DNA from: Nigrospora sphaerica
Lineage: Eukaryota > Ascomycota > Sordariomycetes > Amphisphaeriales > Apiosporaceae
Length of the DNA stretch: 64,000 nt
Direction: 5' to 3'
NCBI GenBank assembly: GCA_018287875.1
Contig: JAGVVL010000001.1
Location: 9,114,001 to 9,178,000 of the forward strand
The notes below the pieces were generated by a model, which had not been told where the DNA came from, did not search any database, and saw only the letters and a list, made by a program, of their open reading frames with translations. Position numbers and translations under genes: made by a program. Each line of letters begins with the position of its first letter. Within the stretch, counting starts at the first letter, position 1. Positions 10,271 to 21,400 of the stretch are shown here, one piece after another.

Positions 10271-11956
10271 CTAGAGCGGGCGGTTTCCCAGCAAATAAAT
10301 GGCTGTGTCTTGGCCGGCGTCGAACCACACATCGTGCACGGCCAGGCCCGCCTCGCGGAAGATGGCCTCGACCGTCTCCCGACGCCATTTGTACGACTGC
10401 CCCAGGAGCACATGCTCCCCCTTTTCGAACTCGATAGTTCGATCGGCTTTGGAAGACGTCTCCCCGACGGTCGGAATGCGCATGGTGGAAGCCGCTTTGG
10501 ACCGGGCGAAGCGCTGCCGAGATGTGTTAGACCGATTCCCATGCCGACGTCACGGTGAAGAGCACAAAAAAAAAAAGGGGGGGGGGGGGGGGGTGATTGT
10601 CAACAGTCGGGCCTCGGAGCCACTTACCACATGGCGGCTGTCGACAGGGTCCCAGCAGGCGACGTACTCCCAGTCACGGGCGGGGGCCCTGAAGGCGTCT
10701 TCGGCCGGGGCGCCGAGGATGCGGCGGGCGTTGCCGAGGCCGTTAGCGATGTATGTGTGCCAGCGCGGCGTGCCGTAGGCGGTGAGGACGCGTTCGACGT
10801 CGCGGCAGACGTCGACGCCGACGAGCAGCGTGTCCTGGGGCCGCAGGCACTCTCGCGCCAGCCGGCCGAGGAAGCCGGCGCCCTCGCCCGGCGTCATGTT
10901 GGTCAGACTCGACCCAAGCCACAGGTAGCAGTGCCGGTCCACCGCCGAAGCCGCCACCCCCGGTAGGCTGCCCCGTGCGAGCTGTCCCAGCGCGTCGAAC
11001 CACGACCCGCAGATGCCCCGGAGCTGCACTTGGTTCGGCCCGCCGCCGCCGCCCTCGCTGTTGCTGCCGTCATTACCGCCAGCGCAGCATGATGAAGAGT
11101 TGGGGCTGGCGGGAGTACTGCTGTCCGTCAAGCTGGCGGCCAACTCCGCGAGCCGGCTCTCCAAGAGGTCGTATTGTAGGTCAATCTGACGGCCGAGGTC
11201 AGCTGGCTAGGGCTGTGGCCTCTGTTGAGTTGACTTACCGGCCAGTATTTTAGATCGAGCCCCTCTCTGTTCTTAGAGCACTCGCGCAGTAGTAGTGATG
11301 CTTTCTCAGTCCGCCTGCAACGCCTCGGGTCAGCACGACAAGAATTCCCAGGGACAGGGGCAAGACGGAAATGCTGTAGGCGGACCACGTACCCTGCTCC
11401 AAGATCAATGAAGGTGATCGAGTCTTGGCTCACTGGCTGAAAGGGGTTGATGTCAACACACTGCGCTGACTCGACCTGCCCGCATTTTCATGACTTACGC
11501 GGTCCGGGTGGTATTGTTCGCCCGCATCTGGGTTTTGTATACGATGGGCCTGGCTTCATCAGCATTTGTTGGTCTGTACCTAAACTACTCGCTTAAGTAC
11601 GGATCCGACTCACCACTTTGTCCACGCACTGCCGCAACAGGTTCACTTCGTTGCGGTACAGATAGTAGTCTGGGTCCTGGGTGATGGCTTCGTAGAAGTT
11701 GATACCCTCAAACTCGTACAAAGTCCCTAAGGCTCACGGAATTAGCAAGCCGCTTCATCGCCTTGCGGCCAGCAGCGGGCCCGAGAGACATACTGAGCGG
11801 GAGGTGCTTGCGCCAGGATATACTGCCGGGATAGCCCTGGGGCAGCGACTGTGGCGTTGTGGCGCTCAACCCCTCCAGCAGCGCCTCTCTGAGCTCGGTG
11901 GACTCTGGGGCCGGGCCGACCTTCAATGTTTTCTCCAGGGTCACGGATAGCGTCAT
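10271..11956 (-). CDS. EasF/EgtD-type (histidine-specific family) SAM methyltransferase, seven exons
   Basis: Resembles fungal 4-dimethylallyltryptophan N-methyltransferase (EasF) and the EgtD methyltransferase domain, which methylate amino-acid nitrogens. Exons on the minus strand: 11956-11824, 11726-11614, 11549-11499, 11436-11393, 11314-11239, 11185-10628, 10513-10271. All phases agree, giving 405 residues. Landmarks are FEGINFYEAITQDPDYYLYRNE (read in two parts), the SAM motif FIDLGAG (residues 108-114), WLGSSLTNM, LLVGVD, YVACWDP then DSRHVRF, and a C-terminal FEKGEHVLLGQSYKW block ending near YLLGNRPL. The last intron carries runs of 17 C and 11 T. The promoter is shared with the divergent ATP-grasp gene and holds four GGCTGAC motifs, linking it to the PKS-NRPS. 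No dimethylallyltryptophan synthase is nearby, so the substrate is probably not an ergot intermediate. Confidence 0.85.
10566..10593. repeat. Homopolymer tracts A11-G17 in an intron
   Basis: Eleven A then seventeen G on the plus strand, inside the last intron of the EasF-like gene. Read on the coding strand it gives C17 then T11, which may serve as a long pyrimidine tract. Sequencing length error is likely here but does not touch coding frame. Confidence 0.8.
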
Positions 11957-12257
11957 GATTTCAGTGGTATGCGTAAGAAACAGTCACATCCAAGGGTGAG
12001 AACGGGAACGTGACTCTGGATTCTGAACGGTACTATGTGTCACTGGGGACACGCCCTTTTGGCATATCAAGGCGGAACTCGTCGAGCGCATGAGGATGTG
12101 CACGCATGTCGTCGCGGCTGAGTCTGTCCGCCTGCCCAGGTCAGCTAACTGTGTCAGCGGCAGGGAAAATGGCGGCCATTGGCTTGGCAGATTGGTCATC
12201 GGCAATATGACCTCGCATTCAATGAGTGACCCATAATGGGTGGTCCTTTCGGACCAA

Positions 12258-12408
12258 GGCTGACGAGATGGCCCGTTGTAATTCAGAGTAGGGATGATGG
12301 CAGTGTTAGGGTGGGATCGCAGTCGGTGGCAGCCGACAAGCCAATGCTAGGAGTCAGCCACTTTGCGGCGCGCCTGTCAGCCAATTGGCTATCGCCAGCG
12401 CGGCTGAC
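12258..12408. promoter_or_regulatory. Four GGCTGAC motifs in the divergent EasF-like/ATP-grasp-1 promoter
   Basis: Core copies at 12258-12264 (+), 12353-12359 (-), 12376-12382 (-) and 12402-12408 (+) lie in the 875-bp gap between two divergent starts (11956 and 12832). They sit about 300-450 bp before the methyltransferase and 425-575 bp before the ATP-grasp gene. Weaker relatives (GTCAGCT, GTCAGCG) lie near 12140-12165. The rest of the gap shows no gene. Inferred operator of the cluster regulon. Confidence 0.6.
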
Positions 12409-12831
12409 ATAAACCAATGTACGCACAGCTGCCGAACCCGGACACCTGACAGTAGTAACGTCGACAGCTTGGAACGTATAGCTGTCGATCTTGATGCGCC
12501 AAGCGCCCTATTCGGGTGGGTAGCCCGCGAGGTTGTGGCGGGCTGGGAGTGAGCCAGACCGGCCAGGATGCCTGTGTGGAGTGATGGATCGTGGAGTCGA
12601 GTCGGACGAGCGACACCCACCCATACTTAGCTGCGATGAAGGCTATTACGCCGTGAACGGCCGTCTTTGGACGTGTAAGATCTGTCGGTTTCTCTGATTT
12701 TGCCCAAGCCCAGGCTCATCCCTTACCCTCGCCATCCAGCCGTATCCTCACCGCGCGAGTTCGTTGCCTACTCCTCCCTTTATTTGGAACCCGAAGTCGC
12801 GCTTGAGCCTGCCGCTGCCCCGTTGGTCATC

Positions 12832-14259
12832 ATGGGCGGTGAATTCCCTCTGATCCGGCTGGACAAGACGCTGTCGGAGCTGTATGCGCTCGACGGCGGC
12901 GACGTGCGGGAGGGCGCGCAGCTGATCGGGCTGCCGTCGCCGCACGGGCAGGTGACGTCGGCGCTGCCGGCGAACCGCAAGTACGTGTTCCACACGCCGA
13001 CGGCACCGAAAATCGCGCCGTCGACGTACGCGCGCATCGCGCTCGGCAGCGGCGCGCAGAACCACGGCTTCATCGCCGGCCCGGCCTGCCCGCTGTACCT
13101 TTTCGACCTCGACCCGCCCGCCTTCGACCAGGCGTCGGGCCGCATCGCCGACCCGCCGCTGCACGTCGTCGACGCCGAGCGCACCTACGCCGCCCTCGTG
13201 CCCGAGCAGCGGCCCCGGCCCGCCTTCGTCAAGAAGGCCGCCGACTTCCGGGCCGGCCCCGGCGAGGTCATCAACCCCTACCCGACCATGGACTTCCTTG
13301 ACGACCACCCCACCATTCTCGACCAGGAGACGCTCTACCAGTTCCAGTCAAAGCGCTGGCTCGCCCTTTCGGGCCTGCCGACGCCGCCGACGCGCGTCGT
13401 CGACGTCGACGCCGGCTTCGGCCCCGCCGACGCGCGCGACGCGGCCAAGGTGCAGGCCGAGGCGGAGCGGCTCGTGGCGGCGGCGGGCGTGCGCGAGCGG
13501 GCGCTGCCCTTCGTCGTCAAGTTCCCGCAGACGTACGCGGGCGCGGGCGTCTTCGTGCTCCGGGACGAGGCGGCGCGAGCGCAGTGCCTCGCCGTGCTCG
13601 AGACGGCCGTGCCGGCCATGCTCGGGCAGGTGACCGAGGCCAACGCGGCGCTGCGGCCGGCGGCGCTGCTCGTGCAGGACTGGGTCGAGGGCGCGCACCG
13701 CAGCTCCTGCTTCTTCGTCTCCAAGCGCGCCGGCCGCGTCGAGACGCTCAGCACGACCGAGCCCTTCCTCGACGCCGCCGGCCACTGGTGCGGCAGCGTG
13801 CTCGACTACGCGCGCCAGGACGAGCTCTCCGCCGAGTTCGCCGCCACCGTCGGCACCGTGGCCGCGCGCCTCCACGCCGACGGCTACTACGGCGTCGTCG
13901 GCGCCGACATGATCGTCGACGCCGCCACGGGCGCCCAGCTAGTCGTCGACCTCAACGTCCGCCTCGTCGGCAGCTGCATGATGGGGCCCCTCAAGGGCCA
14001 CCTCTACGACCAGCGCGCCCTGCGCTACTCGTACATCCTGACGCCCCTTGTCATGCTCGGAAGCCGCGACGATTTCGAGGCCAAGTTCGACGAGGAGCTG
14101 CGCGAGGCCCGTATCGTCGTCGTCGGCTGGGCCCGCGACAAGAATCCCGGCGGCCTCGACTTCACCTACAGCGTCTGCGCCCTCGTCGTGGCCGGCAAGA
14201 CGCAGCCCGAGCTGATGCAGCTGATTGGAAAAATCCGAAAGAACTGTATATCCGAGTAA
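12832..14259 (+). CDS. ATP-grasp domain protein 1 (Aos23/solid-state-culture-protein-like)
   Basis: Single exon, 475 residues from the first in-frame ATG; the frame is open upstream to 12700 but has no earlier ATG. ATP-grasp enzymes activate a carboxylate with ATP and ligate it to an amine or thiol. Visible elements are the nucleotide-binding Lys in LPFVVKFPQTYAGAGVF (K230, with the glycine-rich loop), the hinge LLVQDWVEG, and the metal-binding ending VVDLNVR (about 372-377), which matches the family's acidic/Asn/Arg signature. The N-terminal part (DKTLSELYALDGG...) aligns with the paralogue at 39276-40703, which has exactly the same length. It shares a motif-bearing promoter with the EasF-like methyltransferase. 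Possible role: amide or ester bond formation on a cluster intermediate. Fold is well supported; reaction is inference. Confidence 0.85.
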   Translation: MGGEFPLIRLDKTLSELYALDGGDVREGAQLIGLPSPHGQVTSALPANRKYVFHTPTAPKIAPSTYARIALGSGAQNHGFIAGPACPLYLFDLDPPAFDQASGRIADPPLHVVDAERTYAALVPEQRPRPAFVKKAADFRAGPGEVINPYPTMDFLDDHPTILDQETLYQFQSKRWLALSGLPTPPTRVVDVDAGFGPADARDAAKVQAEAERLVAAAGVRERALPFVVKFPQTYAGAGVFVLRDEAARAQCLAVLETAVPAMLGQVTEANAALRPAALLVQDWVEGAHRSSCFFVSKRAGRVETLSTTEPFLDAAGHWCGSVLDYARQDELSAEFAATVGTVAARLHADGYYGVVGADMIVDAATGAQLVVDLNVRLVGSCMMGPLKGHLYDQRALRYSYILTPLVMLGSRDDFEAKFDEELREARIVVVGWARDKNPGGLDFTYSVCALVVAGKTQPELMQLIGKIRKNCISE

Positions 14260-14382
14260 TGGTCCGGTATGTTCCTCGCTTTGGGGCCGTCGTGCCGTGG
14301 ACGTGGGTCGATGCTGCTCCCGCTGTTGCTCCCGCTTCAGCTCCTGATTCAGCTCCTGCTCCCGTTGTTGCTCCTGCTCCTG

Positions 14383-14385
<3 letters not shown>

Positions 14386-14418
<33 letters not shown>
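14386..14418 (+). repeat. (CTG)11 microsatellite
   Basis: Eleven perfect CTG units, preceded by imperfect CTC/CTG/TTG units from about 14330. It lies 127 bp downstream of the ATP-grasp stop codon, probably in its 3' untranslated region. Confidence 0.85.
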
Positions 14419-14419
<1 letters not shown>

Positions 14420-15233
14420 CAGCATCCCTGCTTTTCCGGGTACTTGTGCGATTTCGTGTGTATATGCGTGTGTGCGGGTATCTTGTAGCGAATATCAAGT
14501 AGCCGGAACAGTTTCACCGACTTGAAATAAATAGAATGTGCTCTGGTGCTCGAGTGTCTGCCAGTGTTTGCCCTACTTGTACCAGCGGAAGGGCTGCATT
14601 TTGTGTGCGTCGGACCCACCCGCTCGCATTCGTTTAGCTGACAACGCGCCGTCATCCCGCCCGTCATCCCCCATAAGGGATCCGGGTTTTGCCCCACACG
14701 GGGGGGGAAGAACCGTCATGTCGGAGGAACGACGGACGGTCGCGTGTTCCATCTTTTCCTGCGTCGTACAGGTAAGGTAGGTCAGTGCGGATGCTCCTGC
14801 GTCGTGCAGATCATCGTGGGATGCCCAAGCATCGTCAGGCCCCCAGCCCTGGGGACCGAGACGCCTGCATCCAAGGCAGCCGGCGGGGTCCCCGGAGAAG
14901 TGGCTCACGATCTCGATCTCCATCGCCCAGATTTGAGCTCGGGGATAACCGGGGCGAGGGGGTGGGGGATGATTGGGCGGCCGTTGGGGGCTTCCCGCTG
15001 TGTCAGTGGTGACGTGCCCCTCCTCCCCGTGCTGGATACCACCACGGCAACGTGTCGGGCCAAGGGCAGTGGACGGATAGGAGGCCAGGGGACTTATAGG
15101 GGTCCGGGTGACAGGCCGCTGGTCATCCAGTGGGCAGTGGCTGATGCCCCTCATGCGCGCCCACGTGGCAGTTCCGTGAGTCGCGCCGGCCCGTCGAAGA
15201 GGGAAAAAAGCGCTGTCCCGGTTACTTAGTCCT

Positions 15234-15249
15234 CCCCCCCCCCCCCCCC
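15234..15249 (+). repeat. Poly-C tract
   Basis: About sixteen C in a row in non-coding DNA. Length is likely to vary or be misread. Confidence 0.75.
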
Positions 15250-16678
15250 TGGACCCGCGCGGCGCTTCTCGGTCAGCGAGGATGACCATGCCCCGGAACC
15301 CGGCGATGGAGCCTTGCATGCAGGGTCCCCGCCCGCTCCTCCCAGTTTCCCGGTACGTGAGGATCTCGTGCGCGCTTGATCCATCGTGCTTGGGCGATCG
15401 AGGCCCCGCCGCCGGTGCTTCCCGTTGCAACCATGGAAGCCTAAACGGCGGGTATGCACGTCGGACTGGCTCTCGGATGTCCTACCGAGCCGTCTGATGG
15501 TCGGTACCGAAAATGCCTTGCCGAGTGGAGGTTGACGCACGGCAGCCGTCCCGCTGTGGCACCGGAACAAAGACCCACAGGGATGGATTATGCGACTGCT
15601 GCAGACGCGGGAGTAAGACTTGCATCTGGTTCGGGGACATCTCCTGATCTCGAAGGAAATGCGGATTAGAAAAGAACAGTATACAGGCATGAGTAAAATA
15701 TGATCTGGGAGCGTTGGGCCTTACTAGTCGATGGTGGCATGCGTTATCGGGCGAGATATATTGAAGTACAACGTTGCGTACCTAGGGACCAACCTGGGGG
15801 CCATGGAAGAACAGAAGACAGGATCGGCGGGCGAGTCACAAGCGGCATGAATGGTTCGTGAGACAGACATTGGGTTCGATCGGTTCATTTCTTGTTACAG
15901 TTCGTAGACGTCCAAAATCTTGGCTTTGCCGGCCTGCCTAATAAGGGGGTATCATGAAGAAAACAGGGGACGCCGGAGGGCTTTCGGGAAAACAGTCGGC
16001 CCCCCAACCTCCCTTGGGAAAATATATGCGACGACTTCCTTCTTTTCCGCTCATGCATCCACATCTCGTCGTGTATCCGGCCGGACTCGTTCATTATGCC
16101 CCCCCTTCGCACCCCTTCGTATGCAATGCGAAAAAAAAGGCCCCAGCCTTGGCCGTCCCGTGTAAACCGGCCAAGTACATAAGCGAGCGCGCCGGGTTTC
16201 CGGGCTCTATTGTATACATGGGCGAGGGCGCGTGTGGGGGGGACGCGCTTGTATGTACTTGACGAAGGGGGACTTCGTGGTTATGAGTTGACGTATGTAA
16301 CAAATGAAACAAAAGGGAGGACGGGCATGAAAGATTCAAAGTTTAAACATCGAACTGTGGAGGGGGTGATGCGGATGGGAGGTTGATGGTTGGGTTAATC
16401 AGCCATGACAAAGCCGTAATGTAATGAATTCGGCACTCGGGCCAGGCCAAGCCCGCCACGACCGGGGTGAGGGCGTCGATCGGTAAGTCTGGCGGCGACA
16501 CGGGGTTCCTTGGGGTCGCACCCTTGGACCAAAGAGGAATTGGGGCCGCGATCAGATTGAACTCTCACGGACTAGGAGCCCGGGAGCCGGAGCGCCGGGT
16601 TACACGGTATTCCCGTCGAAGGCGAACGGTGCGGGGTCCCGTGGCAGTCTCTTCTCGAGTACTTAAACCCGCGCCTGC

Positions 16679-17521
16679 TCACGCCTGGTTGCGACGGGCG
16701 TGCAGCAACAGGGCCAGGGCCGACTGCGCAATGCGATCGCAGTACAGGCCCTGGGGCCCGGCCAGCTCGGTGAGCAACGACCAGAGATAGGGCGACTGGA
16801 GGGGCGAGCGAGGTTAGCCGAGCGAACGACGACGACGACGACGATATCTCTGCACGGGGACCAACTTACCTCGGACTGTACGACGGTCTCCATGTGGTCG
16901 GGTAGGGTTAGCAACGGCGAGGCCAGGCCGAGGCCCGTCATCTCGGCCTCGGCGGTGTGCAGCGGGTGGTGGGCGGCTGGGTGGAAGGGGGCGATCTTGT
17001 CCATCTCGCTGGCGCACGTGTGGCGGGCGCAGGTGGCGACGCCGTCGCGGAAGCCGCGGGCCTCCCAAGTGTTCCAGTGGGCGCTGGCGGCGTGCAGGTC
17101 GGCGAGGACGCGGCTGAGACGGCGGCTGCGCGACGCGCGCTGCGAGAGGTCGGGCCGGCTGCCCTTTTCGAACTGGGCCGTGTAGTAGGCCGTCACCATG
17201 CGGTCAAAGTCGGCGAAACCGGCGTTGCGCACCACCTCGAGGATCGTGTTGAAGCGCGCCGTGTCCGTCGCCACCGCCGCCGACGACGTCGACGACAGCG
17301 ACGACGCCGCCTCCGTCGCCGCCTGCCCCACGAGCCCCGCCAGGAACCCGCCGTCACTGCCGACGCACTGCGGCGACGGCGCGAGGCCCGCGTTGCTCGA
17401 GTGCCGTCCCCTACTGCTGCTGAGCGCCGCGTGTGAGCTCCCACCATCGTCGGGGCTGGGCCACGGGTCGACAACGTACCTGGACTTTGGCGATGGGTGG
17501 TAGTGGGAAATGTGCTGCTGC

Positions 17522-17581
<60 letters not shown>

Positions 17582-18492
17582 GGTGGCGGCGGCGGTATTG
17601 ACGGCGGCACGTGAGTCGCCAGGTCCTCGTACGACGACATGGTCTGCAGCATCATCGGGCTCGGATCCATGGGCATGGGCGCGGAACCGGTATCGGCATG
17701 CGGCGGCGGGCTCATGAAGGGCGACATGCCGCCCGTCTCGAGGTTCATGAAGCGGTGGCGCATCTCCTCCATGTGCCGCGTACACGGGCCCGTGAGGCCG
17801 TTGCACGAGCACGCCTGCTGCACGCCGGGGAAGAAGAAGGGCGACGGCTGCGGCGGGGAGCCGAAGGCGTCGCCGCCGTCGCCGCCGCCGCCGGCCATGT
17901 GGCCGGCCATCATGAGATCGAAGTTCCACGGCATGCCATCGTGGGCGGCAACCTGCTTCATGATGCCGTCGTGCGGGTGTATGCCCATCGGATCCAGCTC
18001 GGGCGGCGCTAATATGGGCGAGGGGGATTGGGTCTGGGAGGCCGGCGAAGGCTGCTGGTGCGGCTGCCGGTGCTGCTGTTGTTGTGTGGGTGAATCGTCA
18101 GGCACTGGTGTCCCCAGACGAGCCGAGCGCTGCCGGTCGGCGGCGTCGACCTCGGGCGGTGAGCGAGAGCCCAGTTCCTCTTCCAGGTAGGCGCCTTCTT
18201 TGAGGCGGCGACGGTGGTTGCGCTGAGCTATGCGGTTTTGCAATCTGCGAAAGCGACCAGAGCGGTCAGCGGCGGTCGGACGATGAGACGAAGAGACGAC
18301 GACAACGACGACGACGACAATGGGCGTGGCAGCGAGTCGACGGATTCGTTCCTCTTTCTTTTCTCTTTCGCTTGGTGCTCACCTTCTTCTTTCCATGGCC
18401 CGCGGGCTCTGTGACCGCCCCGACTTTTTACGAGGGCTCAACGGAGCAGCGGTTACCCTTTCGGTGGTATTAGACGACATTCCTCGGGCCAT
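16679..18492 (-). CDS. bZIP-type transcription factor, poly-Q rich
   Basis: Exons on the minus strand: 18492-18383, 18244-16870, 16795-16679, with matching phases; 533 residues from ATG 18492 (18480 or 18666 are alternative starts). The first splice joins MERRR to LQNRIAQRNHRRRLK (residues 38-52), a bZIP basic region with the N..AQ..(H)R pattern. The usual heptad leucines do not follow: only YLEEEL, then disordered Ser/Pro/Gln sequence. A pure poly-Q run lies at about residues 259-281. A Cys-containing central block (ACSCNGLTGPC) and a helical C-terminal region follow. The final exon reads SPYLWSLLTELAG..., ending in HARRNQA. Nuclear regulator by inference. It lies inside the cluster span, but its own upstream DNA has no GGCTGAC motif. 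It is the only DNA-binding protein seen near the cluster and so a candidate regulator. Confidence 0.85.
17513..17580. repeat. CAG/CAA repeat encoding poly-Gln
   Basis: CTG/TTG units on the plus strand, read as about 23 consecutive Gln codons in the minus-strand bZIP gene. Typical of fungal activation or linker regions and likely length-variable. Confidence 0.85.
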
Positions 18493-21400
18493 CGGGGAGG
18501 CGGCTAGTACATCCTCGGCGGGTCGGATTCTTTCACGATAAGGCGGCACGGCTGGGTGGGACAAGGGAGCGGACGTGTGACCAAGACGGGACTGATGTGT
18601 GTTTTTCTTTCTCGTTTCTAAGCGTTCGACGACAACCCCAAGCGGGAGATGCACTCGAGGGTTCATCTATATGTAATTTACATTCCGGACGGGCCTGCGA
18701 ATCCCCCCGTGACACCCCATCGGCCACTGCCGTTCGTCTCTTGCAGGTTCCCCATTCTCCCGAGATGCGTATTCCATAACGGTCGCGATGGGTCCAGTGG
18801 AGGGCCCCGTCGTTATCGATCCCCATTTGCGCTGGCAGGCTTGCCATCGTTGCGATCCCAGCGACCCGCCGAAACCCCAGACCCGAGACGCGCAGGGCGG
18901 TGTTGCACGACTCCTACCCGGCTAAACATGGACAGGCAGAGGTGCCGGTACCCGTACACGTGGTGGTCCGAACGTGATGAGCTCGGCCAGGGCGGCGGGC
19001 AAATGTCGCAACTAGCCGCATCCGGAAAGCCTCTTTGAGGGGGGGAGGGCCATGGGGAGGAACGCCGGGCAGGGATCGTAGGCCGCATCATCAGCATCCT
19101 CAGCAACATCAACCATGCACGCGGCTTAATATCTCGACAACCCACGTTGCCTGCTAGGAGAACTGCTCTATTTAGGAGGGGGGAGATGAACATGGCAATG
19201 GATGGCAGGGCAGACTGGCTGGGCCGAAGCGCTCCGCTTGGTGGGGACCCTTGCATGGTCCCTCGGGCGTACATTCTATCTTTGGGAGGGCCTCGTTGGT
19301 CTTTGCAGCAAAAAGGCCCCCCGCCAACGAGGTCTCATGTTGCTACCCTGTTCCGTCTTGGTTTAAACTTTATCGCGCCGTCGGCAACCTAAAGGTAGCA
19401 TGGGGCGTAACCCACCCTTGGTCCGTACACCACTGGACGCCGTGGATGAATCGTCACGTCGTATGAGACCCGGCGACGAGGCTCTCGCGAAGGGCGAGGC
19501 GGTGCCGCATGGCTGGGATCAACCGCCGGAACGGGTCGTCCAATGTCGGTAGCCCAGCGACAGCCAGAATACTTGGACTTGGGACTGGCCCTCCATCGCA
19601 AGCGGGCCAAGAAATGGCCACAAGAGCCCAGAACGTGGTTCGCGACACACCACGAGAGCCCAAAAGGGCGAAGGCCGTGGTAGCAAGATGATGGATGGGA
19701 TATTGATGTTATTACTACTACTATACTAGTACTACTCCTACTAGTTAGTACGTACGGCACACACAGAGGCCCTGCCCTCCCTGACTGCCCATGTTGGCAG
19801 AGAGGCCGTTAGATAGCTGGTAAACCGGATGCAAACCCGGCCGGACGAGGTCTACGAAGTGTACACAGTGTGGTCTAAGTACCCAGTATTTACAATTACT
19901 CGGCGCCCTCTTGGTCTCCTCTCACTCAGCACCAAGCAGTAAACAAACCTTTCTACCAAACCGCATGCGCCCATCCACAACACCCACAAAAACAACCTGC
20001 CCGTCTTGCCATCGGCGACCTCAACTGAGTTATCACCCCGCTGGGCGGGGACGGGCAGTGAAATGGCTGGGCGCTCGACCACCGGCTCGCAATTCGGAGG
20101 GAAGGGACAGTTGGCAGTTCTTTCATCTTTCCCCTCCCCCAATCTACGCGTCCAGGGCCCTGAGTCAGGCCCCGTGGCACGGCCTATGGATACGCCGGAT
20201 CGCGCACAAGGTCGGCCCCTTCAAATCCTGGAAGCGCACGACTCAGGCCGTTAATAGCCGCCAAGGCTGCCAAGCGCTTGGCGCTTGTGCGTCAACACGC
20301 ATTGCCCGTAGTCAATAAAGTGGCGAGCGCTTGGCGCCAGTCGTCCACCTCGCGGGGGGGCGTGGCCATCAAGCCCTTCCGTGGGTTCTGTGTTTCGTGA
20401 GGCACCAGGAGGAGCCGAGAACCATTTGGGTGGGAAGGGGGGGGAGGGGAGGGGCGGTAATGGCGACGGAAAACTAGCGTCCGACTGCCTGCCCGGACCC
20501 CAGCTCGGCGTCTGGTTTGGGGCGTCGTTAGGGGGTTCTGCTGCGGTGAGAAAAGTGCCGCGTTCCCAAGGGTTCCTCGAAAGGGCTCTGTTGCATCGAA
20601 CCGGAACAGGGGCAAGTAGGGGACGGAGCCGCCGCAGTTCACTCCCTATGCGGGCACAACAAAAACAACGACAACACAGCAGAGCGCCTTGCGTCCGACC
20701 CCGGGGGGAACCGTCGGGCGGGAGAGCTTCCTGGTCCCCTCTCTCCCACTCTCCCCCCTTCCCCATAATCCGGTTAATCCTCGGTCTCCGCTGCCATCGC
20801 TGGCCTGTTCTCTCCCATGGGATGGGACTTGCCGTGTCTTGTGTCTGTGCCTCCCCCTGTCCTTCCCTGTACGGGTACTAAGAGAATACGTACGCGGAGA
20901 AATGGATCCGGCGGGCGACCTACCAACCTTGGGTGGCCTGGACAGAACATGTCCCGTGACGGGGAAAGCGATCATCCATCGGCGAGCCGGCGACCGCAAT
21001 GAGACGCAGGGAAAGAGAGGGCCCGTGTTCGGAGAAAAGCGGTTGGGAAAGATATGGGGGCCCAGCGGAGAGAAGCCCGCCCACCGTTGCCCGGCGCTGA
21101 CGAAATCCTCGGCCGTCGATATGTGTGGAAATACGATGCAGATACGCACGCACACCGACTCGAAGCAGGCCGGAATGTTCCGGCCGCCTCCGCCACGGCC
21201 GTGGGGGGGGCCGGGGGCAGAGAAGCTCTAAAGTTTACGTACGCAATGGGGGTGGACCGGAAAGAGACCGAACTGGCGGCCGACGAGGCGAACGCCCTCT
21301 TCAGCTGCGTGTGAGGCCCGCCCCCTGCGGACTATGCAAGGCACGGAAACGGCGCGTGACGGTCACAGGAGGGCGGAGGGTAAACTTTCTTTCTGTTCGT

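Larger units (their letters stand above)
14260..16678. other. 2.4 kb intergenic region
   Basis: Convergent gap between ATP-grasp 1 and the bZIP gene. It holds a CTG repeat (14386-14418) and a poly-C run (about 15234-15249). Short ORFs have no motifs and no exon structure was found. Confidence 0.5.

Noticed and set aside
12700..12831. Upstream extension of ATP-grasp 1
   Set aside because: The frame is open but has no ATG, and the paralogue begins at the equivalent of 12832 with the same total length.
14269..14502. Poly-Leu ORF
   Set aside because: Product of the CTG microsatellite in the 3' flank of ATP-grasp 1.
19700..19760. ACT/CTA-rich patch as a possible repeat or transposon end
   Set aside because: Short and imperfect, with no partner inverted repeat or target duplication found.
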